From Crossaster papposus (taxonomy: Eukaryota; Echinodermata; Asteroidea; Velatida; Solasteridae), in NCBI GenBank assembly GCA_037893245.1, contig JBAIAA010000117.1:4272287-4336286 (forward strand): 64,000 nucleotides of DNA, written 5' to 3'. A program made the translations under genes and the position numbers. How positions within the stretch are numbered: position 1 is the stretch's first letter; each line of letters begins with the position of its first letter. Positions 52,868 to 63,570 of this stretch are shown in pieces. The notes beneath the pieces are model-generated. The model saw only the letters and a list, made by a program, of their open reading frames with translations, did not search any database and was not told where the DNA came from.

Positions 52868-53045
52868 GGAAAAGCTGTGTGCTCTACACCTTTGCCTCCG
52901 TTTGCCTGATGACAGTTGTTCGGCAATATGGATAATATTAGTCGTAATAAAGCTAACTTGTTCTCTCGGCAATCGTTGAAAGAGAAGTGTTCGTTCACAC
53001 TTCCTTGAACAAACGAGAATTTGTTCTGGGATGTCAACGCCCCAA
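52868..53045 (-). other. Candidate internal exon, minus strand (tentative)
   Basis: Open frame LFGALTSQNKFSFVQGSVNE … GKGVEHTAFP flanked on minus by an AG (TTTTAG|AATTC) and a donor CCG|GTAAGT. No homologue recognised and no neighbouring exon confirmed. Confidence 0.2.
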
Positions 53046-53940
53046 ACAAGAATTCTAAAAGCGCCCGCTAAAAGTTACGCAACTAATTAGAACTACGCTG
53101 GTGGCGCTGTTTAACAAGTTTATTACAAACCGCTGGCGGCGCTGTTTCGGAAGCTTTGCCACACGCGCGCCATGTAATGTAATGTATACAAACAAATAAT
53201 ATACATACTTTACAACACAGAAATAAGGTCGGGACCTGGCAGCATACGTCTGGCTGGTCACATATTGCACCAATCTTAAAAATCATGTATGTAAATCACT
53301 GATTGACTGAAAGTATGTTATCTTACCAACTCCTTTGTAGTCCAATTTTTTGACTAAGGGAGAACAGTAGATTGCAAGTGTGCTTATAAGATGTACATTT
53401 GTATCTTGAACAGTGCTACCCTTTAGCAAAATGTGGTGTTCTCCACCCCCCTCCCCCTTTCCCCGCCCCCCTTCCCCCTCCCTCACACTCACCAACATTT
53501 TACACCATTGTTTAAATATTATTACAGTGCAGAATAATCAATAGGTTTAGCAGCCATACAAAGTCTATCAACTAAATTGGGGATGGAAATGACCAATACA
53601 TGTACAAAGTTATTTGTTTGTTTCATACCCCTTTTTCATCAACACATCTACCTGGGGAAGAAAGAGGAAAGAGATGAAAAATATGGAGAAAGCATCTACA
53701 TGTATTTATTTTACAGTAATACAAAGAATAAATCAATGCCGAAACCACGGTAAGTGCTAGCCCCACTTGGCACCATAAAACCCTCACCCCATCTAAACCT
53801 GCACCTGTTCATGAGCCAGAGATAAAATCTACATGTTTCATATGCATGCAAGTATCCCTATCCAAACTTGAATCTTGGAATAGGATGCTTGCCTTTTCCT
53901 TTTTTTGTTTTTCCTAAACGTGGTATACACCATTTGCGAA
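53046..53940. other. Spacer without a gene
   Basis: No supported coding sequence. Contains a 40-bp pyrimidine-rich tract (53442-53487) and, at its end, a dispersed-repeat segment (GGTATACACCATTTGCGAAC) also present at 63810. Confidence 0.4.
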
Positions 53941-53943
53941 CAT

Positions 53944-54536
53944 GTATTCATAAATACCTGGGACAGTTTAGGCATTCCTATTGGTCGAGAGCCGTCATGT
54001 GGCCGGTATTAAACGGACGATAAAGACATGGCTGGAAGTGTTTAAAACTAGCTGGCAGCAAAATACGTCACGCGATGTCGCATTATACCCGTCCCCAGGG
54101 CTCACTTTATTTCCAACCGTACATCGTCTCCAATAGTAGGGTGGTGTTGGGCGCGTACAGCTTGACACGCTGAAAACGAGGTTGCCCATAGCAGTAATAG
54201 TCTGGTTCCTAGTAAATACGCTTTATTGCATGTATTGTGTAGAGCGACAGAGGCGGAAACATGTCATTTGACACGCACAGAATGGCGAAACACCGAAATT
54301 TACTTGCGACAATTTTCCGTGATTTTCGGAGCTTTTATGGCTGAATTTTACAAAAAAGGTATTTATGAATGGGAATAAATGTGTGTTCGGTCGGTATTAA
54401 TCACTCTGTTTAATACCGCTTGGAGTCTGGGTGCTGATAATTACCCTCGCCTTCGGCTCGGGTAATTATCAGCACCCAGACTCCAAGCGGTATTAAACAG
54501 AGTGATTAAAACCGACCGAACACACATTTATTCCCT
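53944..54536. mobile_element. Insertion with inverted repeats and long hairpin
   Basis: Compared with a related sequence at 63783-63893, where GCGAACATGT runs straight into the A-rich AATTATAATGAAATAACC, about 590 bp are inserted here. The block has an inverted pair ATTCATAAATACC (53945) / GGTATTTATGAAT (54358) and ends with a near-perfect hairpin (54383-54528). No ORF. Probably a non-autonomous DNA element. Confidence 0.55.
54383..54528. repeat. Near-perfect palindrome, about 66-bp arms
   Basis: AATAAATGTGTGTTCGGTCG…GCTGATAATTACCC, a 13-base loop (TCGCCTTCGGCTC), then the inverse arm GGGTAATTATCAGC…CGACCGAACACACATTTATT. Almost no mismatches, unlike the older elements around it. Confidence 0.85.
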
Positions 54537-54765
54537 TAAAAAAAAACAATTATAATGAAATAACCTACCTAAAGTGAATAACAGTCTGAAGCATCCTGTT
54601 CAAGGTAGGATACACACTTTGCAGATATCGAAATTATTTAGTACCGAATTATTAGGAAATCTCCTACTCATCTGAAAGTAAATAATGATTCTATGCATCC
54701 AGCAAAATAGTTGCGCTAGATATCCTGTAATTATCCTGAAAAATTGAATCTTATAAAGAAAAGTT

Positions 54766-54793
54766 CGCGATCGCCGTCCGGCGATCGCGAAAA
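54766..54793. repeat. GC-rich palindrome
   Basis: TTCGCGATCGCCG-TC-CGGCGATCGCGAA, 13-bp perfect arms around a two-base centre, in AT-rich surroundings. Role unknown. Confidence 0.7.
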
Positions 54794-56043
54794 AGCAGAT
54801 AAAACATAATAATAACTGCTCGACGCCGTTTGAAAACAAACGCTGTTTTTCGTGCTTTTCTCGGCATCCATGATTCTAAAACTTCGGACAGGTCTGTTAA
54901 ACGATATTTACCATACAATACAACCCCCAAATCTACCCAATATTAATAATTCAAGCAATTACCAATTGTGTGTGGCGGGAACTCCCCGGGCCAACCTAAG
55001 GCTGTTAGGATAAGTCGGACACCTATTAAAGCGACGACAATCTTCCCAACCCAAGGCTCTTCCTTAGACGAGAGATCACTCAGAGCGACCTAAAAGGCTA
55101 AGGGTGCAGGTCCGTTCTGGTGGAAATATACCGCCGATTATGATGATTGCGATTACTCTCTGTTAATTACACAATAAACCTTAACAAAGACACCCTGACA
55201 ACTGTATTGTATGTACACTGTACAATGAAGATAATTTATTCACAACAATCATGTACATTAACTAGGAATTGGGTGAGTGGTTTTATTGGAAGGGTCGGGT
55301 CCTTATCGGAGATAAACTACTGCTCGCCTAGGCAACAATGCACTAAACCGCAAAGGCAGCAATGCGCAAACACCATCAATGCTTCGGTGATTGAGCAATA
55401 ACGCAGCATACATGAGCACAATATTCAGCAGCTTAGCAATGTACAGTCCATATAGCATGGTACTCGCTACGCCGTGTGCAAGCCAGTATTCGCAATGTAC
55501 AGCCGTAGAAGCTTTGTACTTACGACACATCAGCCACACACGTCAGCGTAACCCCAGCACAGCTAATCAGACTTTGTACAAATCGTACAGCATTGTACTC
55601 GCTGCGCATTAACCATGCAATCTAGCGTAAACAATGTACCGCTCCGTACGCGTTGCATAAAACGAGTTACCTACGTCTTATCTGCTGTGTAGCACTCCAA
55701 CAACTAACCACGAACATTATGCATGTACCAGCCAGGTACAGGTACGTGAACACGCACCCCGTGCAAAACGCATGCATGTACCCAATCTTATGGGGCTTTG
55801 TTACCCAATCACGCACACCGCACAGCCAGTTACTAAGCAATAAGCTCCGCCCAACCAGGGCCCAATTTCATAGAGATGCTTAACGGTAAGCAAATTTTGT
55901 TGCTTACTGTAGCAGAAAAATTTGCTTAAGCGTAAACGTATTTCACCAGCGGTTGCTAACTTAAGCACGTAAAAAAACTGCGCGCGCAATATTTTCGATC
56001 GTCTGCTTAAGCAAAAAATTCCCCCAAATAAAATAAAATAAAA

Positions 56044-59000
56044 ATGGCGGACGAAACCAACAGCGTAAAAAAAGTTGGGCCGGGCGGGGCAAAGCCCAAA
56101 TCGTCGCCCTTTACCGTAGAAATGGATCTGGCACTGGCTACCTCATACATCGAGGAGAAAGCAGTGATTGAGGGGGCCCTAAAGGGTTCTCTTTTGACAT
56201 CGAAACACAAGCAGGCAAGCTGGGAGCGAGTGAGGGGGTGCGTCAATGCGTGAGTATTACCAATGGGTGGCGCTATACTTTTGGTTACCCCGCGCAATGT
56301 TACCTTTTTTGTGTGAGAAACCACGGACACGGTACACAGAAAGCAACGGTAAATTGTGCTTTGTTATACCTACTTCTTGGTCTACATACGATTTGCAGCC
56401 TGTCTTAGGACACTGGTTGTGTCATTGTTTGGTCATTTCTATTTCGTTGACTATGATTTATTGCCGTTAATTGTAAGCAGTGTTTAACTTCTTGTAGGCC
56501 TTGCCCTTGGCTTAACGTTACGGTTGGTTTTTGTTTAGCTTACATGTACTGTAGATATATTAGAAAAATAGACATGTTAGAACTAGAAGCAGTTTAGTGT
56601 TGTTAATGTTAATTGTTATGATTGATGAAGACTAATTCAACATAATGGGTCACATGTCATAAGCCTTTGGCTTTAGTACAATCATGATGTAGGCCTAGTT
56701 CCAGAAAGCTTGTTTTTCTGATTTGTTTTCCTGACAATACATTCCAAGCTACAGCCTGACGTTAGACATTTATAGTTTATAGATCATCATGATCATTTAC
56801 AATAATTTCTGCAAAACTGAATACTCAAGAGTTCTATTTATATAAATACAGCGCACTGAATTCTGTTGACATTTAATTATTTTAACCGTAGGGAGCCAGA
56901 CAGTCCTTTCATGATCGATAGCAGTTGGAAATTGTGTTACAGCTGCAACTTCACTGCAACTTCATACATGTACTTTGAATCGCTGAACAATCATTGTGTT
57001 TTCTGTTGAAATTGATTTTTTTGTAGTTACATGTAGTTGCTACAGACAACAAATTGCACCACATTTTGGCTGCATCATATGTGGACTGTGTCAAAATAAA
57101 TGCATGTATGAAAGCTGTGCTTTTACTGTATGTAAAATAAGTTATGAGACCTTTGTTTTGCTTTTTTATCTTCAGTGTGGCTGGAGGAAACTCTAAAACT
57201 ACAGCTCAGTGTAAAGACAGATATCGAAATTTGGTGCAGTCAAGTAAGTAAAATTCTCCAGATTTTAAGTGAGCTCTTGTAATTTTACCTATGCACCCAT
57301 CAATTGTTTGTCTGGACGTGATGTGTTTTATAACAAAGGTTTTATTTTAACAAAATTGGTTCCAACTTTCTGACCATTAAAAGTAAAAGTAAAAGTCAAA
57401 CCATTTTTTGTTAAAGTTGGTGATATTCTCTTGAATATTGTTCACTAAAAATATTATTTTATGTTTGTGGCCAAAAATCGAACCTAGCATAATTCTATTG
57501 TCATCACACACACAGTTTTTATTTAAAGTATGACAGTTTTAAAGAAATTTATTGGTAATTTTTCAATCAAATGATTTAAATTAATGTACCCTGTAGGAGT
57601 CGCTGGTAATGAAATCTTATTCCACAAAACATTTTTGACTAATGCTAAAGCTGAGTGTCTTTTTTTGGAAATTTTCACTTCAAACTTTCAGTCACAAAAA
57701 GAAGATGGCAAGTTCAGGCCACAGGAGGTGGTGCTGCTCCCCCTCCACTTACCAAAGCACAGCTTTTGATTGAAGGGTCGCTGGCAAGTGTCAAGTTGGA
57801 GGGGATTGACTGCCCAGTTGACACCTTCAGTTGCAGTAAGTCATGCATAACCTTGAGACTTCGTTCAATTTCCATTTTTTTCCACTAAGAATTAATTTTT
57901 GGCTCTTTGAGTAAGAAAGTGACCAACACAGTATGCAAGACAGTCACATACTTGTAATTGTTTTCATCTGTGATGAGAACTCTGGGGAAATGACAATGAC
58001 AAATTTAAAGTTGACATTGATAACCACCGGAAAAAAAACAGAAAAAAATAATAAAAAAAATTAAAAAAAAAGTGTCTGAAGTCTAAGTTCAACGGAGGTA
58101 ACATGGTTAAGGCGATCAACACATGGGCTGTGTCCTTGATGAGATACAGTGCTGGTATTGTCGATTGGACTAAGGATGATCTAGACGTCATCAACAGAAG
58201 GACAAGAAAACTAATGGCCATGCACGGAATGTTGCACCCATGAGCAAATATCAGCAGGCTGTATCTTCCAAGGTCAGAAGGTGGGAGAGGGTTTCTTAAC
58301 ATAGCGGACAGTGTTAACATCGAACGGAGGAGTTTGCACCGCAATGTTGGAAACACCACGGAACGTTCGTTCAAATACACAAGATAAAAATCAAATTAAA
58401 ATTGTATTTTCTTTGTCAACCTAAACTTGGCATTGCCTTTTTTCTTTCTGAAGCTGCTGAACCTGAGGCAGAAGCAGCTGAACCTGAGGCAGCAGGAGCT
58501 GAACCTGAAGCAGCTGCGTGCGAAGTGTACGTGCTGGACAACCTCGTCCCAGGTATGATAATGAAATGAAACAATGAAACAATGAAATTTGGGTCATTAG
58601 GGAGACACTCATAGTCATTAATACTAATTAGTGGAGACAAGTGATATTTTGATGTTTCTCTAAAAATGTTGCTTTTTTTTTAGCCATTTTTGAGACAACA
58701 TTTTAAAATCAAAACGTAATTTAGGTGAAAATGCAGAGAGCAGCGTGTAGAAAATAGACAATGAAGAGCTTCTGCTTCCTACATGCCACAAGGCCAATGG
58801 TTGAGTGGTATAATACTACTACCTCTACAACTACTAATAACTATGAATATGAATAATCAAAGCGCCAACAATGGAGGAGCGCAATTTACAGCCAGCATTC
58901 CAGAAACACCGAGGCAAGCCCCTTCTCTTTCTCGATAAAATGTCCTGGGTTCTTTTACGTGCATTACACTTTACACAAACCTCCAGCTTTGTGTCCCCTC

Positions 59001-59756
59001 CAAAGGATGAAGCAGTTAGTGCAGGCGCATGCATTTTTCGATGTTTCTGCCAACTAACTCAAATCAAAAGTAAGATTTGTATTCCACCTTGGACAAGTTA
59101 ATGTATTTACAGCTCGATTTATGTGTTTCTTGTTGATTTCAGTTTACAGCATGCCAATTAAAATTGATGGTGAGTAAATACATTAACTTGTCATTATATG
59201 CATAATTTTTGATAATAATGCTAGCGAGCTTGAACTCTCAATAGTGATAGGTCAATCCGTGGTAACAACATTGTGATACTGTAAAAATATAACATGGTTT
59301 GAGGAGGGCTAATATTGACTTTACATAAAAAAACATGTTTTGTTAGTTCATTAACCATCCAGTGGCATAATCTTGCAGGATGTGCCTGCGTGGAAGTCTT
59401 TTGCGATACTGCAAGGTATTATAAAACCTACTGCGCCACAACCTACTGCAGTTGTCCTATTTCCTTTGTCATTATTTTTCTTCTATCTTTGATACACACT
59501 ACATAATAGCTATGAAACATAAAATGCCATATTTACACTTTGATTTACATTTTATTCCTTTGTCACAGATAAACCTACTCAGCCAAAAACTACATCCCTT
59601 GCAGTGAATAGGCCCCCGGCAAAAAGAAAATATAAAGTCACTGCGGAAGAATACATGGAGCGGAAGCTAGCGGTCCTGGAGAAGGAACATGTCCTTAAGT
59701 GCCGTATGCTTGTTGCACAAGCTAAGTATTACGAAGCACTTTTTGAAAAGATGTAA
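56044..59756 (+). CDS. Harbinger Myb/SANT-like accessory protein, six exons, intact
   Basis: Exons 56044-56249, 57176-57243, 57692-57835, 58454-58552, 59143-59169 and 59569-59756. All junctions are GT-AG and keep frame, giving 243 residues from MADETNSVKKVG to LFEKM. Exons 1-2 form a Myb/SANT or trihelix-like domain (SWERVRGCVNAVAGGNSKTT, QCKDRYRNLV). In Harbinger elements the Myb-like protein works with the transposase, aiding nuclear import and end binding. Exon 4 encodes an Ala/Glu/Pro-rich repeat (AEPEAEAAEPEAAGAEPEAA). Exon 6 has a basic motif (PPAKRKYKV) and a C-terminal coiled-coil-like segment (EEYMERKLAVLEKEHVLKCR). The start is the first ATG after the left end, in an ATAAAAATGG context. 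No frame damage was found, in contrast to the transposase of the same element. Confidence 0.8.
58078..58382 (+). pseudogene. LINE RT C-terminal fragment in intron 3
   Basis: One frame reads NTWAVSLMRYSAGIVDWTKD, DLDVINRRTRKLMAMHGMLH, a stop, then SRLYLPRSEGGRGFLNIADS and VNIERRSL. (T/F)A.P.(L/M)RYSAG..DWT..DL…RKLM..H…HP is the post-RT region of a LINE group carrying a C-terminal endonuclease, as I recall. It is truncated at both ends, preceded by an A-rich stretch (58030-58075), and unrelated to Harbinger. Confidence 0.65.
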
Positions 59757-60346
59757 CGTTTGCCCTAGTGTAATACCCCTGTCACTCCTACCCGTGATCC
59801 TGCATACTTTAAGCCACTGTTATAGGGACATACCATCCTCAAATTAAAATAAGAATAATGAGTCTACAACTTCGGAATTATAAAAGTTTAAAATATTTAT
59901 ATTCATTTCCCCAATGCAAATATTACATCAATTTAAATTGGGAATATAGTGAAGACAATGCTGTAACATACTTTGAAGAAAACATATAATATTTTGCTGT
60001 AATTTTCAGAAAAGATTGGATTTAGGTGGTTATTGCTTGTACTAAAGGGTAGTTTTCATTGAGTACGACACATTCCACATTTCAGTGTGTTGATTGTTTC
60101 ACTTATTACACATTGAGCTGCCTATGGTGCCTGTGATGATAAATTGATGTAGCTAAACGATCCCTCATGGCTTGTCCAAGTGCCGTATCATTCCCCACTC
60201 TTCTGTAAACAAGTTGAAGGTTGCCACTAGGGTCATCTTCCATCATGTGCTCCTCCTCCGGCATTAGGTCACCTTCGACACATGTGCAAACAAAGGTTGC
60301 TGGTTAATGGAAATACATTGTGGGTTGCATGTCGATGAACCATATG

Positions 60347-60524
60347 AAGCACGATATGTGGCAGAGAAAACCCCCCCTCTTTGGTGTTGACCATTGTGTT
60401 CCCGGAATCTCAGGAATTCCTTTTAGGTTTCATGGGGGGATGGGTTAGGTTACAATAGTGTTGAGTGTGTATAAGGTATAGGGATAATAGGGGGGTACCC
60501 CTCTGCCACATATCGTGCTGGGTA
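60347..60524. mobile_element. Small inverted-repeat insert in Harbinger
   Basis: AGCACGATATGTGGCAGAG at 60349 is repeated inverted as CTCTGCCACATATCGTGCT ending at 60521, with C- and G-runs just inside (CCCCCCC, GGGGGG). About 175 bp, non-coding, in the terminal intron region of the transposase. Confidence 0.6.
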
Positions 60525-60635
60525 AACGATGAACAGGTGCAAACCAGGGAGACTGGTTCTCTAACCTAACAATTCCGAGATGTTTAAAAATTGCTCTATT
60601 TCATCTTAGGTTGATTCAGGAGACCAGACTATACC

Positions 60636-60697
60636 TAAACCAAGCAAAACAACAATGTTCCCGTAGTATAGGAACATTGCTGTTTTGCTTGGTTTTT
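60636..60697. repeat. Hairpin, 23-bp arms
   Basis: ACCAAGCAAAACAACAATGT…, an eight-base loop and the inverse …ACATTGCTGTTTTGCTTGGT, one mismatch. It lies between the last two transposase exons. Could be a tiny insert or an RNA hairpin. Confidence 0.7.
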
Positions 60698-61165
60698 CCA
60701 GATATCTCGAACACAAAACAATTTTTTTTTCTATTATATTAGCCCCCAATTCATCTATTTAGGAAAATTACAGGAGAAGCAAATGTTGTACACTTTCTTG
60801 TATATCATAAGTTATATACTATTGTAATCGCACCGAGTCTGATGAACCCGTGAAGAGATGATGAAGAAATGTTCGGTTTCAGAGGAGGAAGGGAAAACCC
60901 CAGAATAATATTTATTGATAAAATTCACAGAATCAGATAGGGACCGAAAGTCCAATCCACATTACCTTCATCAATTCCATAGTTATGGAGCAGGCAGCAA
61001 GCAAGAATTTCGGCTGCTGCCTTTCCCATGGTGCGAACTCTTGTACCGGTTTTCATTAATGCAAACCTTCGCTTTGCTATGCCGAAGGTTTGCTCGATGA
61101 GTGACCTGAAAAATATTAGGGAAAATAAGATGTTGTAAAAAGAGATGGTACAGCATCGGTCAAAT

Positions 61166-61345
61166 TTGCAATTTAAGGGAAATTGTTACAGAATTTACCC
61201 ATGAAAACAGTATGTAAAAGTCACAACCTTTTTTAGATTGTACAAATAATATTTGCAATTTAAGGGAAATTGTTACTAAATTTACCCATGCAAACAGTAT
61301 GTAAAAGTCACAACCTTTTTTAGATTGTACAAATAGTATTTGCTT
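61166..61345. repeat. 88-bp tandem duplication
   Basis: TTTGCAATTTAAGGGAAATT…GATTGTACAAAT is present twice in a row with about three differences, in an intron of the transposase. Confidence 0.8.
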
Positions 61346-62305
61346 CCCAAACAAATTCCACGGCATTTAAGAAATAGAAAAGAAAAGAGAAGGGACAAAA
61401 TCAGCAAAGGAAACTAACTTGTATTACCTTGTTACCGCATGTACAGTATTGTAAGCAGTTTGTTCGTCTGTATGTGGGTTTGGATATTGGGTCATAAGGA
61501 AAACTCTCTGGTCTGTATGTGGGTTTGGATATGGGGTCATAAGGAAAACTCTCTGGTAGTATCCCGAGTCTCCCAATAATATACAACTTGGCCATCTGTC
61601 TAAAGTGTAAAGAAGAAGTTCAACATTTATTTGCTCATTTGAAGTCTGTTCATATACGACTGTAAAATATGGAGTGAAAGGAGCAAGTTTAAATATCGTT
61701 TTCATGTTTTATGGAGTGTATTCCCTGGAACAAACTTAGAGGCTATAATGAAATACTTACTAGCTTCAAAAGCAACACCAATATTGCTTTCTCTCCAAAC
61801 TCGGCTATCGTGTGCAGCCCCGGGAAATTTCACGACCACATTAAGAAACCGCTTGCGGTGATCACATATCATCTGAAATTAAACAAATAATCCTTATTTC
61901 TTTTTTGTTGAGTCCGAACCGAAATGGTGTCGATCGGAAATAGGAACCATATAATTAAAACGGGACGCCCTTATTACCTGACAATTCAGGGATGTGTATC
62001 CTTTCCTGTTAACATACTCGTTTCTATACTCCGATCATGGGGGCTCAACACGCACGTGTGTGCAGTCCACGGCCCCTATCACATTAGGGAATCCTGTAAT
62101 TGAAAAAAAGTGATTTTTATTATTAATCGTCAACCCAGGCCTACTAAATTAAAAGACAGCAATAAAACGAAGAAGTATCTACATGTTTTAATTAAACCTG
62201 GAAAAATAACGAAATAGTTCAGAACTACGCTGCCAGAATTTGACAAAACATTAAATGTGTATCATTTTAATATATTTGCATGATGAACCTATTGCTTTTT
62301 AAACG

Positions 62306-62404
62306 CAAGACGGATAGTGCCACTATACACAATCCACAAAAAATATTTTGAGGCGGACTAAAAATCTATGTATTCAGACTTATTGAGTGGCACTATCCGT
62401 CTCC
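62306..62404. mobile_element. Tiny inverted-repeat insert
   Basis: GACGGATAGTGCCACTATA (62310) and the inverse TGAGTGGCACTATCCGTC (to 62402) enclose about 60 bp, in the first transposase intron, between its first and second exons. Non-coding. Confidence 0.55.
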
Positions 62405-62659
62405 CATCATCCATATCCCAGTATTTATATTTATTATATTTATTAAATTTATTATATTTATAGGTCATTGTAAATTGGATTATAAATAAAAGAGTATAGT
62501 GTTACTTATGCTTTTGTCTGAACTTGTGATAATCAAAACCGATTCCAATGGCCAGACCTGAACGAGATCGAGATGGGGGTCCTGGAATATGAAAGGGATC
62601 GGGGGAGGATCATCAAGCGAGGTATCCAGGAGGGGGTTGGGGTAGAGAGAGAGAAACTT

Positions 62660-62687
62660 GCCCCCCCCCCCCCCCCCCCCCCCCCCC
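62660..62687. repeat. Poly-C run of about 28
   Basis: Long uninterrupted C tract inside the first intron region of the transposase, next to GA-rich text (GTAGAGAGAGAGAAACTTG). Length may be unreliable in assembly. Confidence 0.85.
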
Positions 62688-63570
62688 ATTGTTATGTTTA
62701 TTTGTTTACTTATTGATTTATTCATGTTTAGGATTGAGGAAAATAAAAATGACAAACGTCTGGCATAAGCGTTGAAAAAGTAAAATGAAGCGGGAAAAAA
62801 CCCTTGGCATTTTTTGGGAAATATACAGAATTATAATTTTGAAAAAGTGCCACCTTGAAAAATCCCTGCTTCAGTGTATGCAAGGTTGCTTGATCTTGGG
62901 GATGCGAGAATTGAATATTCCTAAGAACCCTGTTTATGGCTCTGACGCTGCGGTCAATTGCTCGCCATGCCGTAGGGGGGCTCACCATGGGGCAAGTATC
63001 CCCAACGACAATCGCGAACGTGCCCGAAGACAAATACCGCAGCGCTAGACATACTTGAAGGAGCGGTGGTAGAGCGTGATTGTTGTCGGTGGGATGCTCC
63101 AACTCGCCGAACAACAAGTCGACTAATCTTACTATGGTCGCTGGGCGAAATCTGTAGCGGGCCCAGATTTGACTAGGCGAAAACAGCTCGAGGGGATTTT
63201 GCCTATCGCGGAAAACTCGTCGCTGTCTTTCAACGGGATAATTTCGCCGCTGAATTTCACGTCGCCTTCGAAGAATAGCGGCCATTTTAACTGTTGCTAC
63301 GTTAAGGTTAGACCTTGCTTAAGCAAAAAATGCGGTGGTTAAGGCTCCTTTTCCTTTGCTTATCGCGTTAAGCAAAAAATCTTGCTTAACGGTTGCTATG
63401 AAATGAAAATTTGCTTAAACACCCCGCTTAAGCAAAAAATCGTCCGTTAAGCAGCTCTATGAAATTGGGCCCAGCGCGCGCAGCTACCGGTCACGTCCGA
63501 CCGTGGATTAAGCGTTAGTGCTATACGTCTGACGTCACAACTATATTGGCTCCACACACTTTCCGTCACA

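Larger units (their letters stand above)
60106..63285 (-). pseudogene. Harbinger DDE transposase (HARBI1-like), decayed
   Basis: Exons on minus: 63285-about 62848, 62093-61978, 61872-61761, 61599-61428, 61105-60966, 60272-60106. Exon 1 has RQRRVFRDRQNPLELFSPSQ, YRFRPATIVRLVDLLF and LALRYLSSGTFAIVVGDT. The catalytic residues are Asp in GAVDCTHV (exon 2), Asp in GAAHDSRVW (exon 3) and Glu in LIEQTFGIAKRRF (exon 5). Exon 4 has LLGDSGYYQRVFLMTPYPNP, with its last 15 residues duplicated (45 bp). Exon 6 ends RDRLATSIYHH. Defects: TGA at 62037-62035 within EPP*SEYRNEY, and no GT donor at the end of exon 1 that restores frame to exon 2. The other four junctions are in frame. It would excise and insert the element with the Myb-like partner; this copy cannot encode an intact enzyme. 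Confidence 0.85.
55859..63471. mobile_element. PIF/Harbinger DNA transposon, full length
   Basis: Terminal inverted repeats GGCCCAATTTCATAGAGATG (left) and GGCCCAATTTCATAGAGCTG (right, reverse-complemented), then CTTAAC-rich subterminal sequence with many TTGCTTAAGC words. The 3-bp duplication CAG is at 55856-55858 and 63472-63474; LTR-C shows the uninterrupted CCAGCGCGCG. A CWG 3-bp target is usual for Harbinger elements. The two expected genes face each other: Myb/SANT-like on plus and DDE transposase on minus. Nested within are a LINE scrap, two small inverted-repeat inserts and a poly-C run. At 7.6 kb it is longer than is typical. Confidence 0.9.
54971..63570 (-). repeat. LTR-E, solo Gypsy LTR split by a Harbinger element
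   Basis: Plus-strand text from TGTGGCGGGAACTCCCCG to TTTCCGTCACA, collinear with LTR-C except for the Harbinger block. The flanking 4-bp TGTG (54967-54970 and 63571-63574) matches, and no Gypsy coding sequence adjoins, so it is a solo LTR left by LTR-LTR recombination. It also supplies ATG-rich frames (for example near 55147) that are not genes. Confidence 0.85.

Noticed and set aside
55147..55883. Plus-strand frames inside LTR-E
   Set aside because: Collinear with non-coding LTR-C; no codon conservation between copies.
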